Origin: a virus
Reading direction: 5' to 3' (one strand)
Virus record (IMG/VR): IMGVR_UViG_3300027810_000002
Span: 62,001-126,000 of that record
Length of the DNA: 64,000 nucleotides
Shown here: positions 1 to 9,206 of the stretch, piece after piece
Numbering within the stretch: position 1 is the stretch's first letter
Layout: every line of letters begins with the position of its first letter
The notes under the pieces: model-generated
What the model saw: only the letters and a program-made list of their open reading frames with translations
Databases searched by the model: none
Told to the model about the DNA's origin: nothing
Made by a program: the position numbers and the translations under genes

Positions 1-2240
1 AAACTACTAAGTTCATCTACAATTAACTGCCATTGAGATGTCGCGTATGATGTCGGTGGAATTATATTTACTATTTCATAACTATCCCTTAATATTGCAC
101 CAGTTACTGAATCTTCTTGTGTAATATTAATCCATTGATTACCAGGTAATGCCCATATTTGAAATGATGAATTAATATCTGATCCTACTCTTGTCATATC
201 CCAAGTTACATTAGGACCGTCTGCCCATACATGTTTCTTAAGAGAAGCCCATTGGTATGGACCTGCCGTTTCATTAAATCCACTTGAACTACTAGAATCT
301 AAAAATCTTCTAACAGTCGACGCTGGTATACCATATTCATCTTCATCGTAAATATAATTAGCTCGATCCATCGATAAATAATAAGTTCCTATTACATCCT
401 GTACGGGTAGCATATTCTCTCTTGACCAACCCCAACTAGAACCAGCTGAATCCCATGAATGTTTATATCCTTTCCAATCTAATTTCTTTGTTGCTAACTG
501 AGTTAATCCATAAACTTCAACGTTCTTGTTTTTAACTTCAACCGCGTCTTTTAATATTTTAGTACTCTTTACGTTATATAAATCATATAGGTTAGCTTCA
601 ACCGTATACGATCCAACATACGGTAATGTCATCGGTAAATTAATATATTCTTCAATAGGTCCTCTGAAAGATCTTAGATAATTCTTTGGTCCTCTTAGTA
701 CCCATTCAATTTCATAAACTCCGCGATGCCACCAGTTGTTCCAAGTTAATAAATGGTCTCCTGTGTCAGTAGCATCCATGAATGAAAATTCAGCAGCATC
801 CCATTGATCTGATATTCCGTCAATTTGTAGGGTTATTGGAGCTCCGATTGGAATTCCATCAACCGTGTTGAATGTATCTAAATTACTGTTATAATATTCT
901 GTATAAAAATCTGTAATAGATTCTGATATATTTAATTTATCTGCAGAAGGAATTGTATTAAAATCTTGACCAAATCCTGTAAGTCTATAATCGACTTTAC
1001 GTAAATCTTCAATAAATATGTTTCTTCCTTCTGGCTTTACAACTGGGTTAAATTCTATTCCAGCTGTTTGTGTTTTTATAGATTGCTGATTATTCCATAC
1101 GTTTTGATTAAATTGAGAAAAGTAATCACCTTCACCTGTTATATCTACTATCTTAGCTTGTAGTGGTAAGTAATCTTTTTGTAATTTCTTTTTTAATCCG
1201 TATAGTTTAATTAAAACCTCATCTGGAGAATAGTCAATAGTCTCTTTAACTGTTGGAATATCCCATTCATCCTGAAGACCTGTTGGTGTATTTAATCGAT
1301 ACACTAAACTAAACCTTGAAGTTTTCTTTTGATTTGAGTTTGGTAACTCTCCTCCTTTATTTTTGTCAGCTAAAAAACCAACGACATCTTGATTTGGAAC
1401 AGCAACTGCTTTTAGTTTTCCAAAGTTTTCAGATTGTTCGTTAACATTTAACCAATATTCTTTTAGTGTGATTTTATCGTATCCAAAGAAATCAATTGCA
1501 TTTAATAGAGCTTTATAAGTTCCAATAAATGGTTTGATTTGAGAAGCTTGTAAAAGCAACTCTTTACGTTTTTGGTTTAATATAATAAAATCAGGAGATT
1601 GTTCTTGTATGTTAGAGTCTTTAAATATAAAATAATCTAAGTCATCTAAGTTCATTCCCATGTTAGAAAGTAAAGTTCTTAATCTTTCATCCTCTCCTTC
1701 AACTTCACCGTATACTTTAATTTGTGCGATCTCTCTAGTTTCAACTCCATTAATCAATTCCGTTACGCTTAAAGTCCTAATATGAAAACCTTCAGTGTCA
1801 GAATTTAATGCAACCTGTGCAGTGATTGGAGTAGCTTTTAAATTATCTGTAACTACTTTAACACCGTTAGATGTTGATACTGAAGTAGTTGCTGGAAGTA
1901 GTTGACCTACCTGTGAATTATCTATCTGTATATATAATTCTCTAGCATCTTGTTTAGCGCTATATAAAAATACATCCTCACTTGTGTTATAATCATCTTT
2001 AAATTTAAATTTAAAAGAGACTGCACCAACGGACTCTGCAATTGGATTCACGTGTAATTTTTCACCAAGAGATCCTACAACCTCTTCTAAAACATGTAGA
2101 GTTAGTGTTTCATATAGTCCAGTTGAAACTAATGGCAAATATGAAACCCCTTTCCATATATTTAATTCATTGTCATAAATTAAATTTAGGTCATTAGATT
2201 CACTATCGAAAAATCTTAAATTTTGATAAATCTGCGCCAT
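1..2240 (-). CDS. Large baseplate/tail structural protein (C-terminus beyond window)
   Basis: An open minus-strand frame runs from an ATG at 2238-2240 off the left edge (about 746 codons visible, no stop). The product starts MAQIYQNLRFF and is rich in beta-type sequence and aromatic residues. It lies immediately downstream of gp6- and gp25-like baseplate wedge genes, and its start overlaps the stop of the preceding gene by one base (TAATG). In T4-like phages this place holds large wedge proteins such as gp7, and that is my best inference from context. I see no enzymatic motif. It could also be a baseplate-proximal fibre-attachment protein. Confidence 0.75.
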   Translation of the reverse strand, partial: MAQIYQNLRFFDSESNDLNLIYDNELNIWKGVSYLPLVSTGLYETLTLHVLEEVVGSLGEKLHVNPIAESVGAVSFKFKFKDDYNTSEDVFLYSAKQDARELYIQIDNSQVGQLLPATTSVSTSNGVKVVTDNLKATPITAQVALNSDTEGFHIRTLSVTELINGVETREIAQIKVYGEVEGEDERLRTLLSNMGMNLDDLDYFIFKDSNIQEQSPDFIILNQKRKELLLQASQIKPFIGTYKALLNAIDFFGYDKITLKEYWLNVNEQSENFGKLKAVAVPNQDVVGFLADKNKGGELPNSNQKKTSRFSLVYRLNTPTGLQDEWDIPTVKETIDYSPDEVLIKLYGLKKKLQKDYLPLQAKIVDITGEGDYFSQFNQNVWNNQQSIKTQTAGIEFNPVVKPEGRNIFIEDLRKVDYRLTGFGQDFNTIPSADKLNISESITDFYTEYYNSNLDTFNTVDGIPIGAPITLQIDGISDQWDAAEFSFMDATDTGDHLLTWNNWWHRGVYEIEWVLRGPKNYLRSFRGPIEEYINLPMTLPYVGSYTVEANLYDLYNVKSTKILKDAVEVKNKNVEVYGLTQLATKKLDWKGYKHSWDSAGSSWGWSRENMLPVQDVIGTYYLSMDRANYIYDEDEYGIPASTVRRFLDSSSSSGFNETAGPYQWASLKKHVWADGPNVTWDMTRVGSDINSSFQIWALPGNQWINITQEDSVTGAILRDSYEIVNIIPPTSYATSQWQLIVDELSS

Positions 2241-2512
2241 TATCTAAAGTTTTTATAATCTTTTTTAGTTGTAAACGATTTAAATCCTTTTAAGTATGTT
2301 ACCGAACCAACAAGGTCAGCTAATACTTTCTGGATTAAAACTACAAAATCATTCATTCTATTATTTCTAACAATATAAGGAGATATAGATTTCCTTAGCA
2401 TGTTATCTTCATATGCGTTACCCTTGTTCTTACGATTATCCATAACACTCTCTCGAATGGTGTAGTTCCTCTTCTGCCTGCTCTTAAATAGATTCTGTAT
2501 TAATGATGCCAT
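2240..2512 (-). CDS. Small baseplate-region protein, unknown
   Basis: A 90-residue basic protein starting MASLIQNLFKSRQKRNY. It is tightly coupled: its ATG shares one base with the stop of the gp6-like gene upstream, and its stop shares one base with the start of the large structural gene downstream. I recognise no motif. The middle is rich in Arg, Asn and Lys, and a predicted amphipathic stretch (VVLIQKVLADLVG) follows. Context suggests a small wedge component or an assembly factor co-translated with the wedge genes. Confidence 0.7.
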   Translation of the reverse strand: MASLIQNLFKSRQKRNYTIRESVMDNRKNKGNAYEDNMLRKSISPYIVRNNRMNDFVVLIQKVLADLVGSVTYLKGFKSFTTKKDYKNFR

Positions 2513-4332
2513 TATAGTGCTCTTCTATTTTTAGCTTGTATTTTAGAGAATATTGTATGGGGTACCGCAGGTTCATCGAAATAAATAGATAACGCAGCTT
2601 GTTCTCCAAGTTTAGCATCATCAGGTATTACAACACCATCGCGATCTAACCAACCTCCTCTGAATAAGGCAACTTCTTCTTTTGCTAATAATATATCACC
2701 GAAAGAATCTAAATTAATTACATCCTCTGGCAATGCAGCGTTAGGTTCAAAACTTATTTTTCTTTCAGTAACTGTTCTTTTAAAGAAAACATATTTTTGT
2801 TTTCCATTACCAATATCTTCTAGTATTGGGGTAGAAGGAGTAACTGTAACTTTGTTTAGGATGTAATATCCTAATCTCCTTGCATCTTCCTCTACTTTAG
2901 ATATAAATCTTACATTTACTGAATCAATCCCCTCAACACTCTCTAAAAGGGCGATGATGTCTGATTTTGGTAAACGATCTCTTCTTGTTATATTGATTAA
3001 ATAATCCGATATTCTAGAACGTATTTCAGAATAAAGTGCAGGCTTGTTATATCCTTCAAAATATCTAACTTTAACATCCATGCTAAAATATTGAACATCA
3101 GGTTCTACGATCTTAACTTCGGTCGTAACCATTTGTTGTCCGCTGTTTTCAAGTAACTCTAGGAATCCATTCTTTTCGTCGCTTGAGAAAAAGAACTCGT
3201 CTAATGCTAAACTGAAATAATCTTTATTTTTGCTTAATTTTTTAGCAGTATCAGGTAACATAAATAAGTATATTACATTGTCATCATCAATATAACCATC
3301 ATCTGTCGTGTTATATGCATCTAAGTAAGAAAACATTCCATATCTTGAAAGGAAATGTTCAAATGATTCTGGATTTGCCAACACGAACGAATGCGATTGC
3401 AGTGGCGCGATTAATTTAGTTAATTCTACCGATTCAGGATCTGCTCCCATTTTAGGTGCAGCTGTAAAAGAAGACTCTAACAATTCGTTTAAATCATATG
3501 TTTCTCCTAATGAATCAAATCCTTCAGTTACGAATTTAAAAGTAAGATCTTTAGATCCTGATAAATTACCCTTTGTTCCGTCTGTGTTTAAATATTCTAC
3601 TTCAATAGAAGATCCTGCTACTGGTATTTTACCAAAAGAACCATTTCCAAAATAAATATCTAATCCTCCATTAATTCCGGTTTTAACAAGATATCCTTGA
3701 GTCCCAACCTTCATATCATATAAAGAATCATATTTAGACCATAGTGTGCTATTAACACTTACCCTAACCGAATGATGATCTGTTATTTTCTTAGTAACTA
3801 TATTATAAGACTGTAGTTTTTCACCTGTTCCTGTTACGGTCTGCGTTTCAGTCTTTCCTTGTACTACTGGGATACGAATATATGCAGCATTACTTTTTTC
3901 AATTCTAAATTGATCGTTGTTTGTTTTTAAAATATACTCTAAACCATTTGCTGTACATTTTATGATAGCATTTTGCGGTATATTAAGAGCGTCTCCTGCA
4001 ATATCAGTAGATGCTGAAGTGTTTAACCTAATTTTAATTTCGCCGTATGAGCTTGCTCCTCTGAATGCATCGTGACCGGCTAGTCTTGCGAGTCCGTATA
4101 TCGATTCAGGGTTTTGAGCAGTTAATATATTCTGTTCAACTGTTGCGTCTTCAACATAGAAGAAAATTAGTTTAGTAATTTCAGATAATACATCCAAGAT
4201 CTGTGAGAATGGAGAAGCAGTCGTGAATAGTTCACTAGTCCTTCCATATAAACGAGACATATATGACCTCGTATCCGTGATCATATCGTTTGCTCTTAAT
4301 CTAGTTGCATTTAAAAATTTAAATTCAGCCAT
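2512..4332 (-). CDS. Baseplate wedge protein, gp6/J family
   Basis: 606 residues. Order and content match the gp6/gpJ wedge family. An N-terminal helical part (about 1-80) contains TASPFSQILDVLSEITKLI, a middle beta-rich part includes GGLDIYFGNGSFG (about 221-233), and a C-terminal part carries repeated alpha/beta elements such as SVEGIDSVNVRF. The gp25-like gene lies directly upstream, the usual partner in contractile injection systems, where gp6, gp25 and gp53 form the wedge core around the tube. The leader carries TATATATA followed by TATAAA, a late-type motif seen at other structural genes here. The family call is from memory of domain pattern and synteny, not from a search. Confidence 0.82.
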   Translation of the reverse strand: MAEFKFLNATRLRANDMITDTRSYMSRLYGRTSELFTTASPFSQILDVLSEITKLIFFYVEDATVEQNILTAQNPESIYGLARLAGHDAFRGASSYGEIKIRLNTSASTDIAGDALNIPQNAIIKCTANGLEYILKTNNDQFRIEKSNAAYIRIPVVQGKTETQTVTGTGEKLQSYNIVTKKITDHHSVRVSVNSTLWSKYDSLYDMKVGTQGYLVKTGINGGLDIYFGNGSFGKIPVAGSSIEVEYLNTDGTKGNLSGSKDLTFKFVTEGFDSLGETYDLNELLESSFTAAPKMGADPESVELTKLIAPLQSHSFVLANPESFEHFLSRYGMFSYLDAYNTTDDGYIDDDNVIYLFMLPDTAKKLSKNKDYFSLALDEFFFSSDEKNGFLELLENSGQQMVTTEVKIVEPDVQYFSMDVKVRYFEGYNKPALYSEIRSRISDYLINITRRDRLPKSDIIALLESVEGIDSVNVRFISKVEEDARRLGYYILNKVTVTPSTPILEDIGNGKQKYVFFKRTVTERKISFEPNAALPEDVINLDSFGDILLAKEEVALFRGGWLDRDGVVIPDDAKLGEQAALSIYFDEPAVPHTIFSKIQAKNRRAL

Positions 4333-4340
4333 TGTTTATT

Positions 4341-4360
4341 TTTATAATTTTATATATAGA
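4341..4360 (-). promoter_or_regulatory. Late-type bipartite promoter motif before the gp6-like gene
   Basis: On the minus strand this reads TCTATATATAAAATTATAAA, ending 8 bases before the ATG. It resembles the ATATATA-spacer-TATAAA arrangement found before several other structural genes in the window. Function is inferred. Confidence 0.4.
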
Positions 4361-4703
4361 CTCCTAATTGGAATCTAGAATCTACTGTAATGTCTAAAAA
4401 GACTACGTGGTTTGATACGCCATCGACTACTTCGATGCCAACACTAACACTATATTTAGAAGCAAGCGGAATATATTCTGCTATTTGATCATCAATAATT
4501 GTTTTTAGTTGAAAATCGTTGTATCTAAATTCATAAACATAATCTTCTAAATTTGCTCCAAAATTAGGTTGCCCCAATACTTCTCCTTTTCTTGTGAAAA
4601 GCATTGTTTGTATCTGAGTTAACAACATCGACAGTTCGCTGTCTTGTTGCATTACATCAGCCTTGTAACCAGGTTCTCCTATATTTTTTACGTAAAACTC
4701 CAT
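4350..4703 (-). CDS. Baseplate wedge protein, gp25-like (GPW family)
   Basis: 117 residues, the usual length for T4 gp25 and its relatives in contractile tails and type VI secretion (TssE). The signature segment GEVLGQPNFGANLEDYVYE lies near residues 40-58 and matches the conserved G-E...P-x-FG-x-x-L...Y pattern of the family. The protein would bind gp6-like subunits and the sheath-initiating part of the baseplate. It lies between the unknown virion gene upstream and the gp6-like gene downstream with gaps of only 16-17 bases, so the three are probably co-transcribed. Confidence 0.9.
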   Translation of the reverse strand: MEFYVKNIGEPGYKADVMQQDSELSMLLTQIQTMLFTRKGEVLGQPNFGANLEDYVYEFRYNDFQLKTIIDDQIAEYIPLASKYSVSVGIEVVDGVSNHVVFLDITVDSRFQLGVYI

Positions 4704-4719
4704 ATGATTATATATACGT

Positions 4720-5550
4720 TTAAGAATGCATCATCCAATCCGTTCCTTCGTCTCCTTTTATTTCTTCAATTATTGCTTCCAATTCTCCTTCTCCTAATCC
4801 CTGTATAAGATCTGCATTTACTTGGATATTTCCAGGTAATGTAAATCCGAATATTCCTAGTTTTTGACCTAAAGAAACTTTAATCTTAGCGGCACAATAT
4901 CTAAAGAATGCTTCATCTCCAAAGAGAGCACATTCTGGGATTGTTTCATATATTTCTAATATAATATCTCTCTTAGGAGTTTCTCCTGTAAATTTAAGTT
5001 CGTGTGTTAATTGGTTATAATTAAAACTAATTGGGTTATCTATGATTTGCCTAGCAAGATCATAAAAACTTTCGTTAATTACATATGATTGTAGGTTTTC
5101 TGCAGCAGCTGCTGTGTTTGCACCGCCATATGTTCCTTGCATCATCATTCTTTCCATACTGAAATCTCCTTTTTGAAAATCAATATCACTTGAACCTCCC
5201 CATCTTGAACCTGTTTCTGAACACCCATACACAGAGTATACTTCGTTTCCACCTGTTGATGGGTCCATTCCTGGTAATGTAAAAGATCTTGTTGCTTTAA
5301 ATTTATCAGAATCAAATAGAGCGTGAGGTAAAACCACAAAACTTTCTTTGACAGAGTATTCATAGTTTTTATAAAACCATTTCTTAGCTCTTTTAACTAT
5401 GTTTTGAACTTCCTTTTTTGGTAAATTCATTGGAATCATACACGATCCTGTTATGTCATCAGCAAGCTCCAACACAAATGTATTAAAACAATCTGCTCCT
5501 GGTTGTATATCATCTAGCCATGATTCTTGACCTACAAAAATATTACTCAT
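4720..5550 (-). CDS. Virion-associated protein, unknown
   Basis: 276 residues, starting MSNIFVGQESWLDDIQPG. The fold appears mixed: an N-terminal helix with KRAKKWFYKNYEYSVKES, a central Met-rich stretch (MERMMMQGTYGG), and a C-terminus rich in acidic residues ending EGTDWMMHS. It is next to the gp25-like gene with a 16-base gap. I do not recognise a family. The position suggests a structural or assembly protein of the baseplate or neck. The acidic and Met-rich C-terminus is unusual. Confidence 0.7.
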   Translation of the reverse strand: MSNIFVGQESWLDDIQPGADCFNTFVLELADDITGSCMIPMNLPKKEVQNIVKRAKKWFYKNYEYSVKESFVVLPHALFDSDKFKATRSFTLPGMDPSTGGNEVYSVYGCSETGSRWGGSSDIDFQKGDFSMERMMMQGTYGGANTAAAAENLQSYVINESFYDLARQIIDNPISFNYNQLTHELKFTGETPKRDIILEIYETIPECALFGDEAFFRYCAAKIKVSLGQKLGIFGFTLPGNIQVNADLIQGLGEGELEAIIEEIKGDEGTDWMMHS

Positions 5551-5566
5551 TTTTTATTATTTATTT

Positions 5567-6859
5567 TTAAACTTCGTTGTATAGGATCTTTTCAGTTCCT
5601 TTAAACTTTGCTAATTTTTTATCGTATCTTCCTTCTCTAAATATACCGTCTTCCATGGAACCTTTTAAGATACCATCACCATATATATAACCATCTTTTA
5701 TTTTAACACTTTGGTGAATATAGCAGCTTTTTAACTTTGAAGAAATAATTTCACAGTTATCATAAAAATTACAATCATAAATATCAGATCCTGTTACAGT
5801 ACATTTAAACAAATCACAATAAAATAGTTCGCCACGAATATCGCATTCAATAAAATCATATCTTTCAAGTTCAACACAATATTGTAATTCACCTTTATTT
5901 ACCTGTATTTTACCGGTATCTGAGTCATAATTAATATGTCCTTTGATTAGTGATCCATGTGTAAAAAGTCTTATTACTCTTTCTTTAATATTTTGCCAAT
6001 GTAAATCTAAAATTTGTGGATCTTTTCTTAAATCAACAGTAAACTCTACGTTTTTCCAGTTTTTTTCAATATGTCTCCAATTTGATCTGGCATCGAGTAT
6101 TCTTTTATTCTCAGCCAATATCCTCTTTAACTCTATTGCATTAAGTTGTGTGAAATGATTATCTTCAGTCGAATTCCAAAGTTGTAATAGGAATTGATCT
6201 AACATGTATAAGATCGATGTTGTTTTCTTTTCCCAATCCTTTCCTCCAACATATCTAAATTCTAAATAGTTCTTATGTCTTTTGTCGAAATTGATTCCAT
6301 AGTATTTAGAATCAGGGTAGATAAAGTTTTGTGAGTGTATGTGTTCTCCGTTAAAGAAACTCATACCAGTCTTAGGTAATACGAATTTTATAGATTTAGC
6401 ATAAGCTGAATCCTTTCTGGTTGGAAAGAACTTAAATACTTGATCTTCTTTAAAATCAAGTATAAATTTAAGAACATTCATTTTAGAAACCCTATTCTTA
6501 TCCTTAATTTTATTTTTATCAAAAGATATGTTTAAGTGAATTGATGATCTATCCGTAGTATATCCGTTTTCTTCAATCCATTTACATACATTAATGATCA
6601 TTAATCTAGCACTGTAATATGGTATTGCACCTGTTACGAGCTCCATTAGCTTTGCACCACCGCTCATATCTGGTTCTAGTTTAAAATGATCAGCGGTCGG
6701 CTCAAATTCACTATGTGCTTTGTCTTCTATTTGAATCTTCTTATTTAAAAGAATTCCAATCTTTTTCGCTGTTTCTTCGATAGGGAGATTTGAATAAAAT
6801 TCAAACTCGACCCCTACCAATGCGTTTTTTAGTATTTCTGAATCATTAAATGTGTTCAT
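5567..6859 (-). CDS. Amidoligase-like enzyme with C-terminal beta-helix-like repeats
   Basis: 430 residues in two parts. The N-terminal part has the glutamine-synthetase-fold amidoligase pattern: VGVEFEF at 15-21, a second strand LEPDMSGGAKLMELVTG at about 61-77, and SIHLNISFD with a His-x-Asn at 108-110. In this family these residues bind ATP and metal and join a carboxylate to an amine. The C-terminal part (about 330-410) is a run of short Cys/Tyr-rich beta strands (CDIRGELFYCDLFKC and similar) that looks like a pentapeptide-type beta-helix. It sits alone behind its own ATATATA-containing leader, between baseplate genes and small proteins. A peptide- or protein-tagging role is inferred. The substrate is unknown. 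Confidence 0.72.
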   Translation of the reverse strand: MNTFNDSEILKNALVGVEFEFYSNLPIEETAKKIGILLNKKIQIEDKAHSEFEPTADHFKLEPDMSGGAKLMELVTGAIPYYSARLMIINVCKWIEENGYTTDRSSIHLNISFDKNKIKDKNRVSKMNVLKFILDFKEDQVFKFFPTRKDSAYAKSIKFVLPKTGMSFFNGEHIHSQNFIYPDSKYYGINFDKRHKNYLEFRYVGGKDWEKKTTSILYMLDQFLLQLWNSTEDNHFTQLNAIELKRILAENKRILDARSNWRHIEKNWKNVEFTVDLRKDPQILDLHWQNIKERVIRLFTHGSLIKGHINYDSDTGKIQVNKGELQYCVELERYDFIECDIRGELFYCDLFKCTVTGSDIYDCNFYDNCEIISSKLKSCYIHQSVKIKDGYIYGDGILKGSMEDGIFREGRYDKKLAKFKGTEKILYNEV

Positions 6860-6923
6860 CCTCGAATATATGTTAAACTTAAGTTAGTTTATATATTCAA
6901 GATATATTATGATAATATTGAAA

Positions 6924-7148
6924 CTATCTTTCTAAAATTACAAAATCACCAAAAGCATCATCAAAAACCCTGATTAAATTCTCGTAATCTCCACTTTGCA
7001 TTTGCTTAAGTAGATGTTCATATGGTTTATCTAAGTCTTGTGAAAACTTTTTAGCATACGCAAGTAATGCAAATGCATTGCCATCTGGCCCCGTTAAATC
7101 TATAACAATTGGTAATTCTTGATGCTTATGTAGTTTCTTTCTAATCAT
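6924..7148 (-). CDS. Small conserved phage protein, unknown
   Basis: 74 residues if started at the ATG at 7148, which overlaps the stop of the upstream gene (ATGATTAG). A longer in-frame start at 7172 exists but would run deeper into the neighbour. The segment IVIDLTGPDGNAFALLAYAK resembles a short protein found in many myoviruses that I know only as hypothetical. No catalytic motif is visible. It is probably translated by coupling to the gene upstream. Confidence 0.65.
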   Translation of the reverse strand: MIRKKLHKHQELPIVIDLTGPDGNAFALLAYAKKFSQDLDKPYEHLLKQMQSGDYENLIRVFDDAFGDFVILER

Positions 7149-7488
7149 TTTCAAGCATGTTAGAGGTTTCAATAAAATCAGAAATCTCCTTTTTTGTTAT
7201 ATTATTTATCAATGGGAATAATTCATTAATATCGTCTCTGCCTACCCATCCAATAACATCATCATCGATTCCCGGCTTTACTAGTTTAGTAAAAAAAGGT
7301 ATATTATCTTCATGTAATATTGCAATCTCAAAAGAAGAATGTTCTTTTTCAGAATTTAAATCTTCTCTTGGCATACAGTACGCTGTTTTACCAGCAGCAA
7401 CACTCAATATTAATCCGTTATCGAAGTGATGGGTTGCGTTTATTCCTCCCCATCCTAATTTTTTAAATTTTAATTCTTTAAATTTCAT
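7141..7488 (-). CDS. Hypothetical protein
   Basis: 115 residues starting MKFKELKFKKLGWGG. Beta-rich, with LILSVAAGKTAYCMP and a central WVGRDDINELFPLINNI segment. No family recognised. The gene overlaps the start of the next small gene by 8 bases and lies 11 bases after the stop of the small gene upstream, so the three form one short operon driven from the palindrome promoter at about 7.8 kb. Confidence 0.65.
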   Translation of the reverse strand: MKFKELKFKKLGWGGINATHHFDNGLILSVAAGKTAYCMPREDLNSEKEHSSFEIAILHEDNIPFFTKLVKPGIDDDVIGWVGRDDINELFPLINNITKKEISDFIETSNMLEND

Positions 7489-7499
7489 GTTTTAATTTT

Positions 7500-7721
7500 T
7501 TAAAGTTCAAAGTTTTCTTGAAGTTCTTTGATTAACTTTTTAATCTCTTTTTTATTAAGAGTAATGTGTGTAAAGAAATCTCCTTGATCTCTCATTGTAA
7601 ATTGTACTTTCATACCTTCTTTACCACCACTGAATCTTGTTAGTGACATTTCAGTGTTTTCCATTTCATTTGTCTTTTGACTGTGAAATTGACCTTTAAG
7701 TGATTTAAGTTCTGTTGACAT
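7500..7721 (-). CDS. Hypothetical small protein behind an operator-type promoter
   Basis: 73 residues, MSTELKSLKGQFHSQ..., with a C-terminal amphipathic helix (NKKEIKKLIKELQENFEL). No family recognised. It is the first gene after a complete copy of the palindrome-plus-TATATTTAAC promoter module, otherwise seen mainly at the right end of the window. It therefore probably belongs to the same regulon, unlike the structural genes on both sides. Confidence 0.65.
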   Translation of the reverse strand: MSTELKSLKGQFHSQKTNEMENTEMSLTRFSGGKEGMKVQFTMRDQGDFFTHITLNKKEIKKLIKELQENFEL

Positions 7722-7816
7722 ATCTGTTAGTTTTTAATTATAGTTAAATATAACACTTTTTATTGAAACAAAAAAACTTTTGTGCATTTATTTTGTAATT
7801 TATAATGATTATAAAT
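7722..7816 (-). promoter_or_regulatory. Palindrome-type promoter module (copy 1)
   Basis: A perfect 19-base palindrome ATTTATAATgATTATAAAT lies at 7798-7816. Reading leftward it is followed by a T-run and by CAATAAAAAGTGTTATATTT, then an A-rich leader and the ATG at 7721. The last part is almost identical to the plus-strand copy at 61.5 kb. TATATTTAAC resembles the Bacteroidota -7 element TAnnTTTG. Confidence 0.7.
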
Positions 7817-7819
7817 AAG

Positions 7820-7850
7820 AAAGGCCCAAACATAAAATGAATGGGCCTTT
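7820..7850 (-). terminator. Rho-independent terminator after the S1-domain gene
   Basis: Inverted repeat AAAGGCCCA (7820-7828) and TGGGCCTTT (7842-7850) with a 13-base loop, 22 bases past the stop of the S1-domain gene. It directly abuts the palindrome of the next promoter. Confidence 0.75.
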
Positions 7851-7872
7851 AGTTTATAAAAATAAAGTAGTC

Positions 7873-9141
7873 TTAGATTTTCAAGAAAATCTTTCTAGAG
7901 TCTGCGTCGATTCTAGTAACCTGTACTGTAATATTATCTCCAGGTTTGATAGTTTCTAAATCTATAACATCTTCGATTTCTGAAATATGTAATAGCCCAG
8001 CAACTCCTTTTTCAATGTCTACAAAGATACCATAGTCTTTTACTGCTCGAACTGTTCCAACAATTTCACTTGGTGTTTTGATTCTATCAGTAATACCATC
8101 CCATAAGTCAACGACTGGTTTTGCATCTAATTGTGTTAGGATAATCTTTTCGTTTGATACAACTTCTTTAATCTTAAATGCAATATCATCTCCGGGTTTA
8201 ATTTCCCTAGCTCTATGTGCTTTTAATAATTCAGGAGTTAGATCATTAACGTGAATCATTCCAGTTAAACATTCATCAAACTCTACAAATACTCCGTATT
8301 TCGCAGAACCTGTAACTTTACCAGTAAGATCTTGTGTTAGATTTTCCTTTAGTGCTTCAATTTTAGAAGGAATCATTGCTTTTAAGTATTCTCTGTGAGA
8401 TACTACAATAGTTCCTCTTTTTTCTGAGAAGCTTACAGGAACAACATACATATCGCTTCCTACAATAGATTCAAAGTCTGCTAATTTGTTAATTCCAGCT
8501 AAAGAACCTGGCATAAAACATTCAACCCCCTGTACTGTTACAATATAACCTCCACCTGGTATCATTTGAGAAACTGTACCCATATATCCGGTTGCACCGT
8601 CTTTAATGGATTCCATTATTTCTTTAACAACTGCTGATTTAATACCTGCACTGATAGATCCTAATACAAATCCTCGGCCTTCTCCCATTTGAAGAACTTG
8701 AATCTTAACCTCGGCGTCTGGGACAAATAATCCTCTAACGCTAACTTCTTCTTTTAAGACGTTAACATATACATTTTCACGATACCCGATGTCGACTGCA
8801 ACCCACTCTTTGTTTATACTAAAAATAGTACCTGAGTAGATTTCACCAACCCCAATCTTCATCTGAGCTGGTCTAGCCTCTTCATGACCGTTAAAAAGAT
8901 CTAAAAGATCCTGAGCATACGGCTCATGAGAATATACACTGTATTTACCTGTGTTTTTAAGTCCTTTGTTTATCTTTCTAGATCTTGAAGGACATGACGC
9001 TTGGTGAGCATCCCAATCGAATTCTTCGATTGGAACATTAGCATTTTCTAAGTATGCTAATTTGTCATTTTTTTTTGTTGTTTGAGCGACTGGTTCTTCT
9101 TTAGTTAGTCGTACTCTTTTTGTTTTAACGTCTGTGGACAT
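7873..9141 (-). CDS. Multi-S1-domain RNA-binding protein (ribosomal protein S1-like)
   Basis: 422 residues with an N-terminal charged tail (about 1-90) and four S1/OB repeats at roughly 95-167, 180-255, 272-340 and 358-422. The last two are the most typical: GKVTGSAKYGVFVEF and GTVRAVKDYGIFVDI, with LLHISEI. Such arrays bind single-stranded RNA. Bacterial S1 has four to six repeats and delivers mRNA to the 30S subunit. Length and repeat order fit an S1 homologue rather than a nuclease, because no PNPase or RNase E domain is attached. It lies alone between the baseplate block and a small early-type operon and ends in a strong terminator. A role in redirecting ribosomes or protecting phage RNA is inferred. 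See also the bS21 gene at 27.3 kb. Confidence 0.85.
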   Translation of the reverse strand: MSTDVKTKRVRLTKEEPVAQTTKKNDKLAYLENANVPIEEFDWDAHQASCPSRSRKINKGLKNTGKYSVYSHEPYAQDLLDLFNGHEEARPAQMKIGVGEIYSGTIFSINKEWVAVDIGYRENVYVNVLKEEVSVRGLFVPDAEVKIQVLQMGEGRGFVLGSISAGIKSAVVKEIMESIKDGATGYMGTVSQMIPGGGYIVTVQGVECFMPGSLAGINKLADFESIVGSDMYVVPVSFSEKRGTIVVSHREYLKAMIPSKIEALKENLTQDLTGKVTGSAKYGVFVEFDECLTGMIHVNDLTPELLKAHRAREIKPGDDIAFKIKEVVSNEKIILTQLDAKPVVDLWDGITDRIKTPSEIVGTVRAVKDYGIFVDIEKGVAGLLHISEIEDVIDLETIKPGDNITVQVTRIDADSRKIFLKI

Positions 9142-9206
9142 TCTTTTTTTAATTTAAATTGTTAATAATAGTGAATAAATAATTTTATAGGTTATATATA
9201 CTTTTT

